Shown: in pieces, positions 45,390-58,323 of the stretch
Position numbering within the stretch: the stretch's first letter is position 1
Layout of the letters: the number at the start of each line of letters is the position of its first letter
NCBI GenBank assembly: GCA_907163375.1
Contig: CAJQUW010002106.1
Coordinates: 124,001-188,000 of the forward strand
DNA: 64,000 nucleotides
DNA from: Prostheceraeus crozeri
Lineage: Eukaryota > Platyhelminthes > Polycladida > Euryleptidae
Reading direction: 5' to 3'
Program-made: the position numbers and the translations under genes
The notes under the pieces: generated by a model
Database searches by the model: none
Told to the model about the DNA's origin: nothing
What the model saw: only the letters and a program-made list of their open reading frames with translations

Positions 45390-46560
45390 ATTGCCCTTGA
45401 TTCAATTCCACTTATACTCGTACCTTGAGAACTTCTCGAATAAGGAGTTGAACTGCATCAATCTAAATGCATCTTTCGTCTGAACTCCTGTGAATAGCCT
45501 AAACAGAACTGTTGCTACTTCTCAACATTTTCTGGTTTAAATGCTATCCACCGACTAAATGTGAATCATCAATCAGTAATGCTTTTGTAAAAATTGTATT
45601 CGGCAATCAAATATTCGACAACATGCTATCCAGTTTTTTGAAGTTGATCATCGATTTTGACATACATGGTATGGCTAAAAAATTCATGAAAACAACGCTG
45701 TCAAATCACGACCTTTTTATCAACACATTTGATCAATTGCCTTGCTGCATTATATTTCATTTGCTGGCTTCATGCATTTTCAGGAAAATCACAATTAAGA
45801 TTAAACAAAGATTTAGGACATTTTTGCTGAACTACATACATCAGAACAATGATATAAAAAAGATAGATACCCAGAGAGTAAGGATTTGTTCAATATTGAT
45901 GGGAAATCCGCTCTTTAGGTCGTATTAATTACATTGTTCATCAGCATGTATCCTTGGAATGACTCTTCAGACACTTATTTTTTTAAACAGCTAGACATTC
46001 ACAGCCACAATGCTTTAATTGCTGACGATGTCTTATCAAGGGTATGTGCAATCGGTCCAACCTCAATAGATACGTCAGAAAAGCTGAGAATGCGTTGCTG
46101 TACTTAATATTCACACGGTTATCTTATCCCTTGACTAGAATTTGATTGCTGTTTTCATTATTCGCACTATCTTCATTGTCTTCGTCGGGTTAAAATAGTC
46201 AATAATTCCAGTCGTTTTCTCAGACTGCATCTTCTGTGGATTTTGTTGGTGAACGTGAATGCTATCAGTGTTTATGATTTTCTTACGTAGTTGGGATGAG
46301 AATTTTCGGCGGAATTCCGCGGAAGCGACCCAATAAATCTACCTTATGTGTTCCTTATTTTCTCCTATTTAAGACCCCTTGAAAATGTGAATTTCAGCCG
46401 ATGTCCTCGTTACCCCCATTCTCGTTCCTGTATTATGCAGTGGTTATTTGACGAAATAATAGTAAAAAATAAGGCGTAAGTGAAACGATACTCAAAATAC
46501 GCACGTATATTTATCTACTCTGCTGATGCCAGATGTCCTGGGCTTACTTATTTGACGCAC
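45390..46560. other. No recognised gene
   Basis: The 138-residue plus-strand frame at 45512-45928 has Ile/Phe/Lys/Asn-rich composition that follows the local base composition, and no motif. I would not call it a gene. Confidence 0.35.
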
Positions 46561-46565
46561 AGACC

Positions 46566-46619
46566 TGACGTCATTTCCCTGTCGACCTAGTCACTTCCAT
46601 TTTTGAATTTCTATAAAAG
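46566..46619 (+). promoter_or_regulatory. CRE-like site and TATA box
   Basis: A perfect TGACGTCA at 46566-46573 is followed 38 bases later by TATAAAAG at 46612-46619, in a stretch slightly richer in GC than its surroundings. No open frame of note follows; the first ATG at 46729 gives only a few codons. It may be a promoter of a non-coding transcript or of a lost element, or chance. Confidence 0.25.
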
Positions 46620-46942
46620 AAATCTCTGCCACTATTTGTTGACGTTTACCTAATTTCAACAATTCTAGTCTGGTCACTCCTCATATCTCTCCCAAATAAT
46701 TATTCCTCTTCAAACTGCGTAAAGACGATGGAGAAGACGTGAGGCGTGTTAGTATGAACACTTAGCCAGATAATATGCACCTTGATATGCTCATTTGAAA
46801 TTAAACTTAATGCATTTGAAATTCAGCAGCCAACCTGGTGTACTTTACTTCAAACTGACTGCATTTAGCCAAGACAATATCTCCAACTTCTAAGCTCTTG
46901 AGTTTATAAAGAAGAAATCAAATGCAACTTGCAGTAATTGGT

Positions 46943-47153
46943 GATGATTTCATTAACAAAAACAGTCGTTAGCTTACATCCTGAGCTCTCAACGTGTCGA
47001 CTTCCTGGTGGTTTGTTAATGTCACATTGGGAGCACTTTAATCAACTTGAGATTCTTTGTGATTTCGTAGTAGATGTGAAGAGATCCCGGAGAAATTGCA
47101 TTACCAATGTAAGTCTACTGAAGAATTCAGATACTTTACGTTAACGAAATCAT
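46943..47153. repeat. Short inverted-repeat segment of about 210 bp
   Basis: TGATTTCATTAAC near 46946 matches, in reverse complement with one difference, GTTAACGAAATCA near 47138. No target duplication is clear. Possibly a tiny MITE. Confidence 0.3.
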
Positions 47154-49180
47154 GATCAACCATTGACTTGATCTGAGATTCTTGCTTGCGAACGAACAGC
47201 TAGAAGTAATAAATTGGTCTACGATTTGAAAGTGGTGTTTTAAAGACATTTTAAATTGATGCTGTATCTTTGAAACACAAAAGAAAGTTCGCATTGCGAT
47301 TGAGAAGAAACAATCACAGCCTGATTCAATAGACTCTTCAGGAATCATTCATAGGAAATAGTGTGCTGTCCCAGTTTTTCTCAAGTAAACTTGATTTAAT
47401 CGCGTTTATTTAAATTAAATGAATGCCATCAACATCTACCGAGATGATAGTTCTGAAATAATTTTTTTCGTAATGATATTTTTGTTTTTCTAGCTTTCAT
47501 AATATTGAACAATCCCTGAGAGACAATTTTGTTACCACGAAAATCCAAGCAATTGTCTTCCCGAAGGTTTGGTTGATATAAGAATGATGTCAAATTGAAA
47601 TAACCTCATTCATTTACAAGTTATGATGGAAACAGGCCAGATGAATTTGTGTGAAGCATTTGTTTGAAAATGTGATTTGAAGTAAGATATACATCATCCT
47701 CATGCGTGATTATCGAATGGTAGAGACTTAAGTATAGAAGTTAATTCTTCCTGTTTATCATTGTTCATTGGATAGTTTCTCGGATATTATGAACTTCACC
47801 ATATATAGTAGCCAATTCAACAAAGACCGAAAATTTGTAAGTCATTTAAATAATTTGGAAACTTTGACTTATGACAAAGTATTCATCTCGTTAAACGTGC
47901 TAAGTATTCATTCTAATATTTCATTAGAATATTGAGATAAAATGAATAATTTTGGAAAAAGTGGTGTTATATAGATGAATGGTTGACATTTATTAGAGAT
48001 TTTTGCTTGTTTTTGAACTATTCGTCACTATATTTGCTGTTATTAAGGCGTAGAATACAATGTTAAGACAGAATGAATCAAGTGGAGTATTATAGCTGTT
48101 GGTTTTCAAGAGAACGAATGTAACGTGGTTGTATATGATCAATCAGATGATAGCAAAATATAGCATGTTACCTCTGTATAGGTATTTACTGGTCGTCGAG
48201 GGTTCCGCTATTATTTGAATGAAGTTCAACATATTCTGTGTCGTTTTGCTTCAGTCAGTCTAAATTTTATCATTAATGAGAATTTCATCATCATAAAAAA
48301 AAATTATGAAGATTTTCTCTAGAAATCATGTCTATGATTTGTTAAAGATAATATTTAGATGATGTCAAGAGTTTTGATGGGCTATTTTGGAGTGGGCATC
48401 AATGAAACGAATATCTAAATAGATATATTTTAATGCTATAGAGCAGCCTACGTGCTGAGAATCCGAAGTATACTCGATCACGATTTATCGATGTAACAAC
48501 GTATTTTATGTAACTATCTTACTACATCCCATGTATATTAGCAGCAGTGCAGTTTTCATTTATCATTAAGTTTTTCTGTTGAGACTTATTTTCGGACTTC
48601 TATAAGTGAACAGTCGTATATGGGAAGTAAAATAATGCATGTTACATGTATATGAAATAGGATATTTATCATATGTCAAAGGCTTGAAGAAAAACCGAAG
48701 CACCTTTGTTATTTGAGATCCGAGATATGATATAATACTAACATTTACGATTAGACTTAAGAATGTATATTAAAATTTACTCTTGTTATCGAAATAAAAT
48801 AACCCCACTGTCTGCGGAAGATCGAGGAGCTATACTCGTATATGCTTCCATTAAACCGGATGGATTAGCCGGAAAGTGCCCATGAAAAATATTTCTGGGT
48901 TCTGGGAGAGAGCACCGACTTGCGCTACTTTCAACGAAAATAGTGAATGGTCGGCTGATGTGTAAACGATGACATATGAACGTAAATGATGTTAAATGAT
49001 ATGACATCGCTCTAATTTCCTAGATGATATGACTAGGAATGTCAAGTTTCCACAGCGGTGATGTGTCAATGTATAGTAGAATTTAGGCTGTGAAAATATC
49101 ATGCAGCAACGATAATCCCGACCACCTCGAAGGGAATGATAATTATCACTGTAAACACGTCTTGCAACTGGACGATTTCA
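47154..49180. other. AT-rich stretch without features
   Basis: No open frame, RNA gene or repeat that I can support. Confidence 0.4.
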
Positions 49181-49189
49181 CTCCCTATA

Positions 49190-49446
49190 ACTCGGTAAGT
49201 GCTGCGGTGACATTGAAAGTCTGCACCCGCGCACTGTGTTGGGAACACTAACTAAGTATTCTCCTTTCATGTTTAACCTCAGACTCGGTACAAGTTGGGT
49301 GAAACAACGGCAGGCCAGTGACCATCTCCACCAGTGTTCGGCGACGAGTGGGAGACGTTTAATCAACGCCACATATCTGAAGCTCCGCCATCCTAACATC
49401 AGCTGGCATTTGTATTCCTCCTGCAAGTCAACACGACGTCAAACAG
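49190..49446 (+). other. GC-richer exon-like segment between two 5' splice-like sites
   Basis: A consensus 5' splice site (CTCG then GTAAGT) lies at 49194-49199 and a second (CAG then GTGAAT) at about 49446. The 250 bases between are clearly less AT-rich than the flanks and open in more than one frame on both strands. No protein family recognised, and I cannot tell the strand of any real product. Confidence 0.2.
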
Positions 49447-50095
49447 GTGAATGTTTCTGCTCGTTTCCTTTTACAAACTTATTGAAATTTTCTTACTCGT
49501 TTCGTGATAATTCTTCATTCATGTGTATATCTTAGCCTCGTCTTTCTGGAATCGATTCCTGTCAGTTTCATGCGCTTCAAGTGTTCAGTTCATTCATAAC
49601 AAGCACAAAAATTTTATTATCGTTTCTGCATTATATTTGATAATTTGTTAAATTTCTGCATTTATGTAGCACATTAAGATGAATATAAGTAAGAATTGCA
49701 CCTTAATTTTTACCTAAGATTCCTGACAAAAGTATCATTGTAGAGATGAAATGACTTGTTGTGCAGCAGTGGATCACAACAACAATGGAAACTTGTCCAC
49801 AATAATGGGAAGATAGTTTACCATCACAATTAGGATGGTTTTCTGAATTAAAGGCCACTCAGGACATTCCATTTAAATTGATCGCACACATGTATTGAAA
49901 GAATACATTTGAAATCCCAATATGGATATCTTCGTAATTACTTACTGTGGATAATCAGCCAACCTGTCAATGAATTGCTACATATACTCAATCATTGTGT
50001 GCGCTATTCTTGCACACGTGCAAATTACACAAGTGGTATCAAAGTAGTGGTCTCCAAGATGGATCCGGATGCGAGAAGTAAATGAACTTATTCTC
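49447..50095. other. No recognised feature
   Basis: AT-rich spacer before the SINE. Confidence 0.4.
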
Positions 50096-50097
50096 AA

Positions 50098-50295
50098 GTA
50101 GTGGTCTGCGTGGTACAGTGGTTAAGTGCTTGGCCTAGCGATCTTTCGGTCCAGTGGTCTAGTCCCGAAAGTGTAATTGGAAGTCGGCAGGAGCGGCATC
50201 CGGGCTGCAAACATCACAAACGTCCCAGATAAAGATCTGACTTTGTCAACACCGTCCATGCTCCCAGTATAGGGACGTAGTGACGTTAAATCATC
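50098..50295 (+). mobile_element. tRNA-derived SINE
   Basis: TGGTACAGTGG at 50111-50121 is a good Pol III A box and GGTCTAGTCCC at 50156-50166 a B box, 34 bases apart as in a tRNA. The tRNA-like head is followed by a body (CGGCATCCGGGCTGC, AAACGTCCCAGATAAAG, CCATGCTCCCAGTATAGGGA) ending in ACGTTAAATCATCAT. No cloverleaf acceptor stem is preserved, so this is a SINE rather than a tRNA gene. It would be mobilised by a partner LINE. Confidence 0.65.
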
Positions 50296-53200
50296 ATTTT
50301 TTCACTGTTTTTCGTCGAATGTTGTCTTCACTAATTGTAGGATTTTGTGTATTACTCTTCTCAACACGCCATAAATCTGCTGTAGCTCATACATTTGTAC
50401 CGGATTGTAAAGCAATTAAAAGGGCATTATTTAACAACGGAATCGTGATAGTAATCCGCGGCTTTTTTGGTCATTGGCAGTTTCCGCCAATTGATGGAAA
50501 TCCTCCAAAAAAATATCCGGCGATTCTGATGATATTCGGCAAATCCGAAGGATTGGCGAAAATCCCTGTCTAGTAACATCTCACATTGAGTATCTAAAGG
50601 AAAACTCCATCTCAAACCCCTCGTGTATGTTCGCATATACCTGCCATCAAAATAGTATTCGTTCTTCAAGATATTTGCGAATTGACCGTCGTATTATTCG
50701 CGCCATCACTGAAAATTTTTGATGCTACTTTTTTTAGAAATTCTATTTTCTCGCAAGTGAAGCTGCCCATTGCCAATTGATTCTTGGTGAAAGAATTGGT
50801 CATGCATTTTACCAAGCATCAGGGGTTTTTGACAGCATTTACTTGAAATGATGATCAAATTTGTTAGCTGTTTTAATCAAACGTTTCAACACGCGCCCCT
50901 GTACATGAATCATCCTTCGTTGCAGCACATATCTTTTCAGTTAGCATTTAAATTTCCTTGTCTCAAGAAAATGTTTCGCAAATATCACTTTTTTCATGTC
51001 GGTCAATTTTGCAAGCTCCTCTTACTTCGAAATTATTAAGTAACTTCTGAAAATTTTCAAATTCTTGCGCAATTGGTTAAGGATTATTGTATGGAAGGAC
51101 ATATGTTCGACCGTCGAAGAAAGTTGAAGGAATGCTTCGCAGTGCGAAGACCATGACGTAACCTTGTCTAGAACACTCGGAAGCGCTGCATAAAATCCCC
51201 TTTTCATCATTCATATCTGCACTGGCCTGATATGCTAGTTGCAGTTTTATCTTATAACAAAATTACGAAATTCAATTGAAGGAGATTAGAACTTCGATGG
51301 GGATAGGAAGCTGAAGTGTGATCTGGGCCTGGTGTCGAAGTTGATGATAATTTGACGATGAATGTGATTCTGGTTGCCCAAACATAAATATAAAGTACAT
51401 GGGCTGTGATGGGAGCGAATTGAATGTTAAATGTATTGGATGTCAAGCACCAATTTTGATGATGAACTTGAAGTAAAACGTAGATGATTGATGAAATATA
51501 AGAAAGTCGTCTCAGTTGGTTATTTTGGCCCACTCAGCTATCTTTTGTTGATAAGTGAAACGTGCGAAAGCGTGAGCAGGAAACAGTGTAGTCGATATCC
51601 AAATTTTTATGTGATAGTTCTGTTATGCCGTTTTCGCAAAACGTATGAGATTGATTTTCCATGATTTGTGCACAATTTCTTAGGCACCATATTTCATGAA
51701 ATTTGCACCTAACTGTTGCCAAATGCTGCCAAATCATGATCGAAATTCTTAAAATACAAATGAAACAAACATACCATGAGGACGTGCAAGCGTAATTATG
51801 TTTAATTGGACTGATATCAATCTCCAGTTTATTTGGTACATCATTACACTCAAGCGTTTTTGCTTATATCTCTCATTAAGTCATAAAACATACAACTCAC
51901 GAGGATAGAAGCCGATCAGGATCGCTCTTGATTTAGATGAAGCTAAGGCTTTAATTAAAAGCAGCAGACAACGATGTTTAATAGTGATCTCATAATTTGT
52001 CAATTAGCTCTTCACCAGATAAATTATTACCTGTTGAGTTTCATTTTGTCAATGTAGGGACATACTGAGTTAAATTATGTGCCTAATGCGGTTAAGTGAA
52101 TATCACTCCATCTGGTGCGTCATTGGTCAGGATTCATGATTTCAACAATTTAAAGTAGCCTTTTCTTCCAATGACTTAAAGTAAAGAAAACAAAAATTAT
52201 ATTAATTGATTTATTTAAGTTAATTAAATAAAAATTAACTCGTAACATAATGTATTATCTTAAGCGCTTTTAAGCCCTCATGTATCATGAGAGACTATGT
52301 TAGTGGCTTCTCCCGCCGTGGATGCAGCCCTTCTTTGCTTTCATCTTATCGATGTCAATTTTCTGCAGTTAAATGTCTCGATTTTAGTATGTCTGCTGTA
52401 TGTCTGCATATTTTTTACTTGATCTCTTTTCATAGCTATGTAATTTGAATGTCTATAACTTTCGTTGCAAGATTATTTTGAATCCCCTTGTATATGACGT
52501 TATCTTGTGATTAGAGTCATCGAAAGCGCGTAGGATAATACATTATATTATGAGTTCACTTATATTTTCCTAGCTTAAAGTTTAATGATATTAAATAAGT
52601 AGGATGGTAGCAAATTTGAAGTACTTTGGCTTTGATTTAAACCAATACGTGACATGTAATCAGTAAGTCTCCGCACAAAATGTAAAATCTGCAAATATTT
52701 GAATTCTGACATGTTAGATCATTAACTTGGTATATGTGCATGTAGGTTAGAATGGTATGCATCGTTATAACAAGTCTTCATTAGTCTGTTGTCTCAATTT
52801 TAGAAAACATGAAATTTAATGGTTGTAGAAATGAAAGCAGTGCCTCATGTATAATCCACTATGCTAAATAGGCAAGAATTAAGGTGTATATGAACGATGG
52901 AGCATTCGCTTCGGCCAGTTACGGCCAGTTACATTCGTTGTACGCATGATTCTGGTACAAAAAGTTTGCTGAAAAAAATTAGCAAATAGTATCAAATTAC
53001 TTCAGGTATCTCAATCTCTCCGTCCCTTTCACTCTCGATGATGTCTTCCGATCATAAAGGACTCCTGACACTATGTCAGCAACCGGTTTAACTTCCACCA
53101 ATTTCTGTTTAATAAAGTCATGTATCCCAGCTTTAAATTACATGATCCTCATCAGAAAATAGTTTCAGTCAATCCAAACTATTTATAATTAGAGGCATTG

Positions 53201-54138
53201 GTTATGAAGCTTTAAAATCGCGATGCACAACTACTATTTCCGTTGGAGTTGATCGTGGATAAATGCTCACGTTTTCATGGAATGATTCCTTGCACAGTCA
53301 CGCAAGCTTTCAAGATCATCGCGATTTGCGGTATTTGTACGCACACTCCCATGCATCTACAACAAGCAGCTCAGCTCATCTGTGGCAGTTGTCAATACAC
53401 GAAGTTCAACGTCAGTGTGTTGTCCTTTTCTATACAGGGACATCCACAGCAAATACACGTTCTGGTTATAATCCCATCTCTGTGGAATAGACATTCATAA
53501 TGAATTGGAAGTTCTGTTTATTTCGGATAAGTTGAACAGTCTGATCTTTAGAGACGTGACCTAGAAGTCTTTCTATCGTCGTCCATATTATTACTCATTT
53601 GCGTCATCAATGTTGACGTTTGATCAAACGTGTAGCGTAGACTAAAAAGGTATTGATTGTAGACTTTTATCTCATGTTTTTAGATCGTCATTACAAAAGT
53701 GCCTCGATGTCTGTGTAGAAAAATTTGCATTAACAATGAATAGATGTCAACACGAAGAGCTGCTTCGCATTTCGAATGATCTCTACTTTTCTAGCAAGAG
53801 ATCAATGTTCTCATTGTCTATGCGCGAGACGGGTTTATCGTCATAAATTATCCTATTAACTGTGTCTATTTTGAACAATTGTTTCATTTTCGCTTTTGGA
53901 GCAAAATCACACAATTATCACACGTGTAAAGTTCCTCATTCAATCTCCATGCACCGTCAGTTTGACAGGTCAGTGGCAGTGAAGTAAATTCATGGTGTTG
54001 CCATCACTGCGGTTCCGCGGATCTCAGAAAAATAATTTTTTATTTGGGTTTATAAATTCTAAGAGATAAGTTCTTTTTCAAGTACCGGTAACTTATTTCC
54101 TGTAAATATACAATTAAACATTTTTTTCTACAATAATG
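50296..54138. other. AT-rich stretch without recognised genes
   Basis: Contains only short frames. A 10-bp tandem duplication (GGCCAGTTAC twice) lies at about 52917-52936. The frames at 53243-53500 overlap in two phases with no motif. Confidence 0.4.
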
Positions 54139-54139
54139 C

Positions 54140-55429
54140 TGATCATAAAAAACGGACCACCTAAATTTCGCTGAAATTCAATAAATTTCAATCTTTCAAT
54201 ATTGTCGCACATCAACGTGCCATGCATCATTCGCGAGTTTTCATTCTTAGCTTTAAAATGAACTATGACAAACTTGTATCCGTTTGTATTTCCGATGTAT
54301 TTGGTACTGTGTAGTACTATTCAGTTTCCGATGTATCTAGTACTATATTTAGTATTATGTAGTGCTCAAAATATGAAAATCGCTCAATTTGCAAATTGCA
54401 ATTTTTCAATAGGAAACATGTGATTATGATAATGAATGAAGCACGGAGAGAGCGAGCACTTTCTTAGCTCTCCTTTGATATATTGGTCATCAAAATCGGT
54501 GAAATAGGAAAAAATTATTGATACCATGAAGTTGTCACAAAATCATGACTCTTTTGATTTTGTTCATGTTTAGTGTCTTCAGAATCCTTGCGATGTAAGG
54601 AGTGCGCGAATATTTAAGTTTTATTCAGATAAGTTCGATAGTTCTTTTTCAAACTTCAACATTGTTTCTCACTGCCGCTAAAGTACACAGACATACAAGG
54701 TAAACAATCTGCAGTCGTCGTGAGAGAATAAAGACATACCTTCGCTTCTTGTTTTCTTTTGAACCTTCGTTCACCTTACATGGTGTTTGTTTGTATTATT
54801 CTGCAGCGCCCACTAGAGCAACAAATCCGGCATATATAGTTTTATGTTTGTAAAGCTAAACAGAGAGCACATTTTTACGTGTACATGAAAGACTTCCCGC
54901 TTAAGCAAAATTGCAATCAATTTTGGTCATGCAATCAATTAATTGCAATTGTTAATCATCATCGTTTGAATAGACTATAATTCTTGATTTTGAATTTTTC
55001 AGTCTGATATTTCAATTTAGCGAATTAGGCTAAACATGCTTCACAAGTCGCAAAATAGCCCTATACCAATTTGGATAGTGACCTGAGTAGACCCATTAAG
55101 GCCTACATGAAATGCACAAAACTACATTCCTAAATGGCGTGAAATCAAAACCAAATGGAAATTTTGTTTACAACTTATCTGGGTCAACACTTTGATCTGG
55201 CTATACAGATGTCTAGACACCATAGATATTGAAAGCCTCAAAATGACCTTGTTATCGCTAGAAGATGTAAACAACTTTTCAACAATCAACAAAAACAGAA
55301 AATTATGTAATGAATTTAGGACATCACAACTTCTCTAAAAGTACACCTATTTCGACGAGCAATACTTCAAAAGAATACTCAGAGGAAGCCGAGAGACAGG
55401 AGAATCGATTGGTCCGTTTTTTATGATCA
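54140..55429. mobile_element. Element bounded by perfect 20-bp inverted repeats
   Basis: TGATCATAAAAAACGGACCA at 54140-54159 is repeated exactly in reverse complement at 55410-55429. A 20-bp perfect match over 1.29 kb is very unlikely by chance. No transposase is visible and no target duplication is clear. Inside are a 37-bp tandem pair (TTCCGATGTAT at 54289 and 54326), a candidate solo LTR and a segment near 54862 related to the hairpin element at 26.2 kb. Probably a non-autonomous DNA transposon with later insertions. Confidence 0.55.
54594..54780 (+). repeat. Candidate solo LTR, 187 bp
   Basis: Starts TGTAAGG and ends CCTTACA, a 7-bp inverted terminal pair of the TG...CA type used by LTR retrotransposons. 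AATAAA lies at 54726-54731, about 50 bases before the end, where an LTR polyadenylation signal is expected. No target duplication was found, so it is either old or misjudged. Fossil of an LTR-type element. Confidence 0.4.
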
Positions 55430-55503
55430 ACTCTAGAACTACTGCTTTGTCTTTATTTAACAAGATTCAGAGCATTATTTAACATTACTCATTGACAAAA
55501 TTA

Positions 55504-57290
55504 CAGGGTTGCCACTCGCACTTTTTTCGAAGTATATACTTATTGTACTTATTTTTTTAATTCTGAAGGCTTGTACTTATAACTTATATAAGTGTCTTAT
55601 TAAAAGAAAGTCCACTTATTTGATCACAAAGGCGATTTCTCCATTTATACGTGAAAGCATATTCAATATATTTAGAACCACTCCTTTCACTCTATGTATT
55701 GATGAGACAAATAATATATCGGGAAAGAAACAGATGGATCTTTGTGAAATACATTTCTGTCCTATTGTCAATGAAATCAGGGTTGAATATCTGGCATCAT
55801 CAGTCCTGGAGATCAATCGGTCTGATGTCATTAAAGGAATCACCGAAAAACAACCTGTTCCAAAACTGTATTGCGGAGAGACTGGCCGACAAGATAAAGC
55901 ATTTTTGATGGCCTCCAACTTTCCTCTGAAAAACATAATTGTCATCAACAGAGACGGTCCAACCGTTTTGCGGGCAATGATGAATAAAATCAGGAATGTC
56001 AATCAAAACATCATTGATTTTGGATCTTGCTCCTCACACAAGGTTCAGAACGAGGTTGGTCGATCCAGCGAAAAGTTTCGTTGGGACTTGGAGGGATTTG
56101 CGTCGATCTTAAATACCTCTTCAAGGATCAGGCATTGAGGATGGAAGAATTAACTGCACTTAGCGATGAGCTTGATTTCGGATCGCTGAAACTTCTACAA
56201 TATTGTCCTTCTCGTTTTCTATCTTTGTTGGATTTTTGTAAAATGACACCGACTCTTTACCCTGCTTGCGTGGCCTATTTCATTCACTACCTTCCAAAGG
56301 AAGGTAACAAAAGTTTGTTGACAAATACACGATTCCTTCGTTTGAGAGCACTTTTTGATGATTGTAGGACAAATGCATATCTTCTCTTTCTGTCAGAAGT
56401 GATAACGCCTTTTCAAAGAATGTTGACTTTTTTGCAGAGGGATGACCCTATCGGTCCAATCTACTTTTCTGAAGTACACACCCTTCTTTCAGGATTAGCG
56501 TCGCGCTTTTTGCTGCCTTCCGTATATGAGATAAATAGAGGAAAAGTTACACTTTCAACTATTGATGCCGGCAATTACCTTTCTGATGTAAACATTGGTC
56601 TCAACAAATTGAAGTACTGTAAAGAGAATGTGACAAATATAAATCTGTCTTCTTTGAAATGCGAATTCAAACGTTTCTACATTCAGGTCTTTACAGGCTT
56701 AGCTAATTCTTTGGGTGTCATGGGCAGCGATGTTAAGTCACTCTGGCGAGGAATTTTCCGTCTTGATTCTCTTTGCTTTACTGGTGAGAGTGACATGAAA
56801 ACCAAGATGTCATACTCGTATGTCGTGTGCCTTATGTCGTGAGACGTGAGTCCAGTCTCTGATTGACGCTTGGAAGGATTTGTCTTCACACAATCAAAAG
56901 CTGACAACCAGTGTACAGATGGCTTCTACTTTTGATGACGATTCTCGCTTCCGTATTCATCACTTTTGGCGAGAAATATCAGTAAAACACCCATTTGTCA
57001 AAGCTTTTTCATCCATGCAGCCGCATAACGCAGCCATCGAGCATGGATTTAGTGTGAACACATCAACCTTTTCAAAGGAAAAGAAACAGAATGTCTTCAG
57101 AACTACTGGTCGCCTTGCGTCGTGTGAAATCTTATTTACGAAATATTGGCGGTTGCTCGAACTTCGATGTCAATGATAAGTTGCTGGAACTTGCACGAAG
57201 CTCAAGACGTAGATACTTCGAGACGGTTGGAACTGAATCGGACTCTGATGAAGCTGATAACTAACACTGATTCTTTCAACTAGTTTCAAT
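55504..57290 (+). mobile_element. hAT transposon with broken transposase
   Basis: The left terminus is CAGGGTTGCCACTCG at 55504. The transposase is read in three open pieces. At 55509-56138: FTLCIDETNNISGKKQMDL, NIIVINRDGPTVLRAMMNKI and DFGSCSSHKVQNEVG (first and second catalytic regions). At 56027-56842: LKYLFKDQALRMEELTALSD, LKLLQYCPSRFLSLLDFCKM and RFLRLRALFDDCRTN. At 56880-57176: HPFVKAFSSMQPHNAAIEHG followed by FSVNTSTFS, the C-terminal dimerisation region. Frame changes lie near 56100 and 56830-56880. The first residues of the longest frame are translated terminal DNA. No right terminus was found before the Tc1-like sequence at about 57300. Confidence 0.7.
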
Positions 57291-57477
57291 ATTAACTCTA
57301 ATGATTGTCTCGGTCTTCTAAGGTGGAAGTTGGTATCGCTCACTCACTCGCCGCCCGAGTTCATCCCACACTTGCTCGATTAGAGATAGGTCAGGAAAAC
57401 GTGCAGGTCAATCAAGGCTTTGCATGTTGAAGCTCCTTACAGCCACAATAACAGCTGATTAGCGATGTGGTCTAGCA

Positions 57478-58323
57478 GTGTCATCCAGGGTTGCCACTCG
57501 TGGTTTTTTTACTTTCTTGCTTTTTTCTGAAAAATGGGAAATAGTGCTTTTGTGTGCTGTTTTAGTCAAAATTTGCTGTTGTAAGCTTTTATTTTTTCTA
57601 ATATTACACACCGAAAATATTAACGAAATTTTTTCATGTGATCGTGTAATTAATTTATTAATTAATTTATTAATTAATTTATTAATTTAGTTATTAATTA
57701 TTAGTTATTAGTTAATTATTAGTTATTAATTATTAATTTATTAATTTATTAATTAATGATTCTTTTCAGGTAAACCCTCTACCCTGCTAACATTAATAGA
57801 TAGCAATATTCCATTCATGTTGCGGTGTCCCTATTATTCATACTTAATTTGATGAGTTCCCCTTGTTTATATTTCAGGTATAAAGTGCCCTTTCCGTTAC
57901 AAAAGTCAGTGAAGTTTGAATTTTCTTGTGTTTAAATTGGAGTGGACATGATTCAAACTTCAAGGACTTCTACCGTTAAAACGGATCGACTGATTAGATA
58001 TTGTAGGCTTTCCTTTTGCTGCACTTCTTTGTCAATCGAAGAAGGCTCTTGAATAATTTGCCTGAAGATGTAATAATAGTCGTATAATTCCTTGATAACT
58101 TAGTTTCGTGCTGAGGTTCAAAATTAATAAAATAGAAATGCATTTTTTGATCACTAAAAGCTTACCTCCCAAAATTTGTATGTAATATATGATAATAAAA
58201 TGCATACAAGGGACAGCATCTTTGACAGTTTTTGTTGCCTGAACAGGTTATTAATTATAATTAATAATCATGGGCATTTTGTGCTTTTTTTCTTAAATAT
58301 GCGCTGGCATCCGTGGTGTCATC
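57478..58323. mobile_element. 830-bp hAT MITE inserted in the Tc1-like transposase
   Basis: Body 57486-58315: the left end is CAGGGTTGCCACTCG, the right end reversed is CACGGATGCCAGCGC, flanked by the identical 8-bp duplication GTGTCATC (57478-57485 and 58316-58323). Removing it with one duplication rejoins the Tc1 QDD..ARPH box. The left end matches the first 15 bases of the hAT at 55504, so that family could be its source. No transposase. Confidence 0.85.
57650..57765. repeat. TAATTTATTAAT simple-repeat tract
   Basis: About 115 bases made of TTAATTTATTAA-type words inside the hAT MITE, self-complementary and likely to be length-variable. It accounts for the tandem INLL repeat in the overlapping open frame. 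Confidence 0.8.

Noticed and set aside
49178-49535. Overlapping open frames on both strands as a coding gene
   Set aside because: Neither has a motif and the strand cannot be decided; kept only as a low-confidence exon-like segment.
50098-50170. Functional tRNA gene
   Set aside because: A and B boxes are present, but there is no paired acceptor stem or consistent anticodon arm, and a SINE body follows.
57478-57690. 70-residue open frame with tandem INLL repeats
   Set aside because: It is a translation of the TAATTTATTAAT simple repeat inside the hAT MITE.
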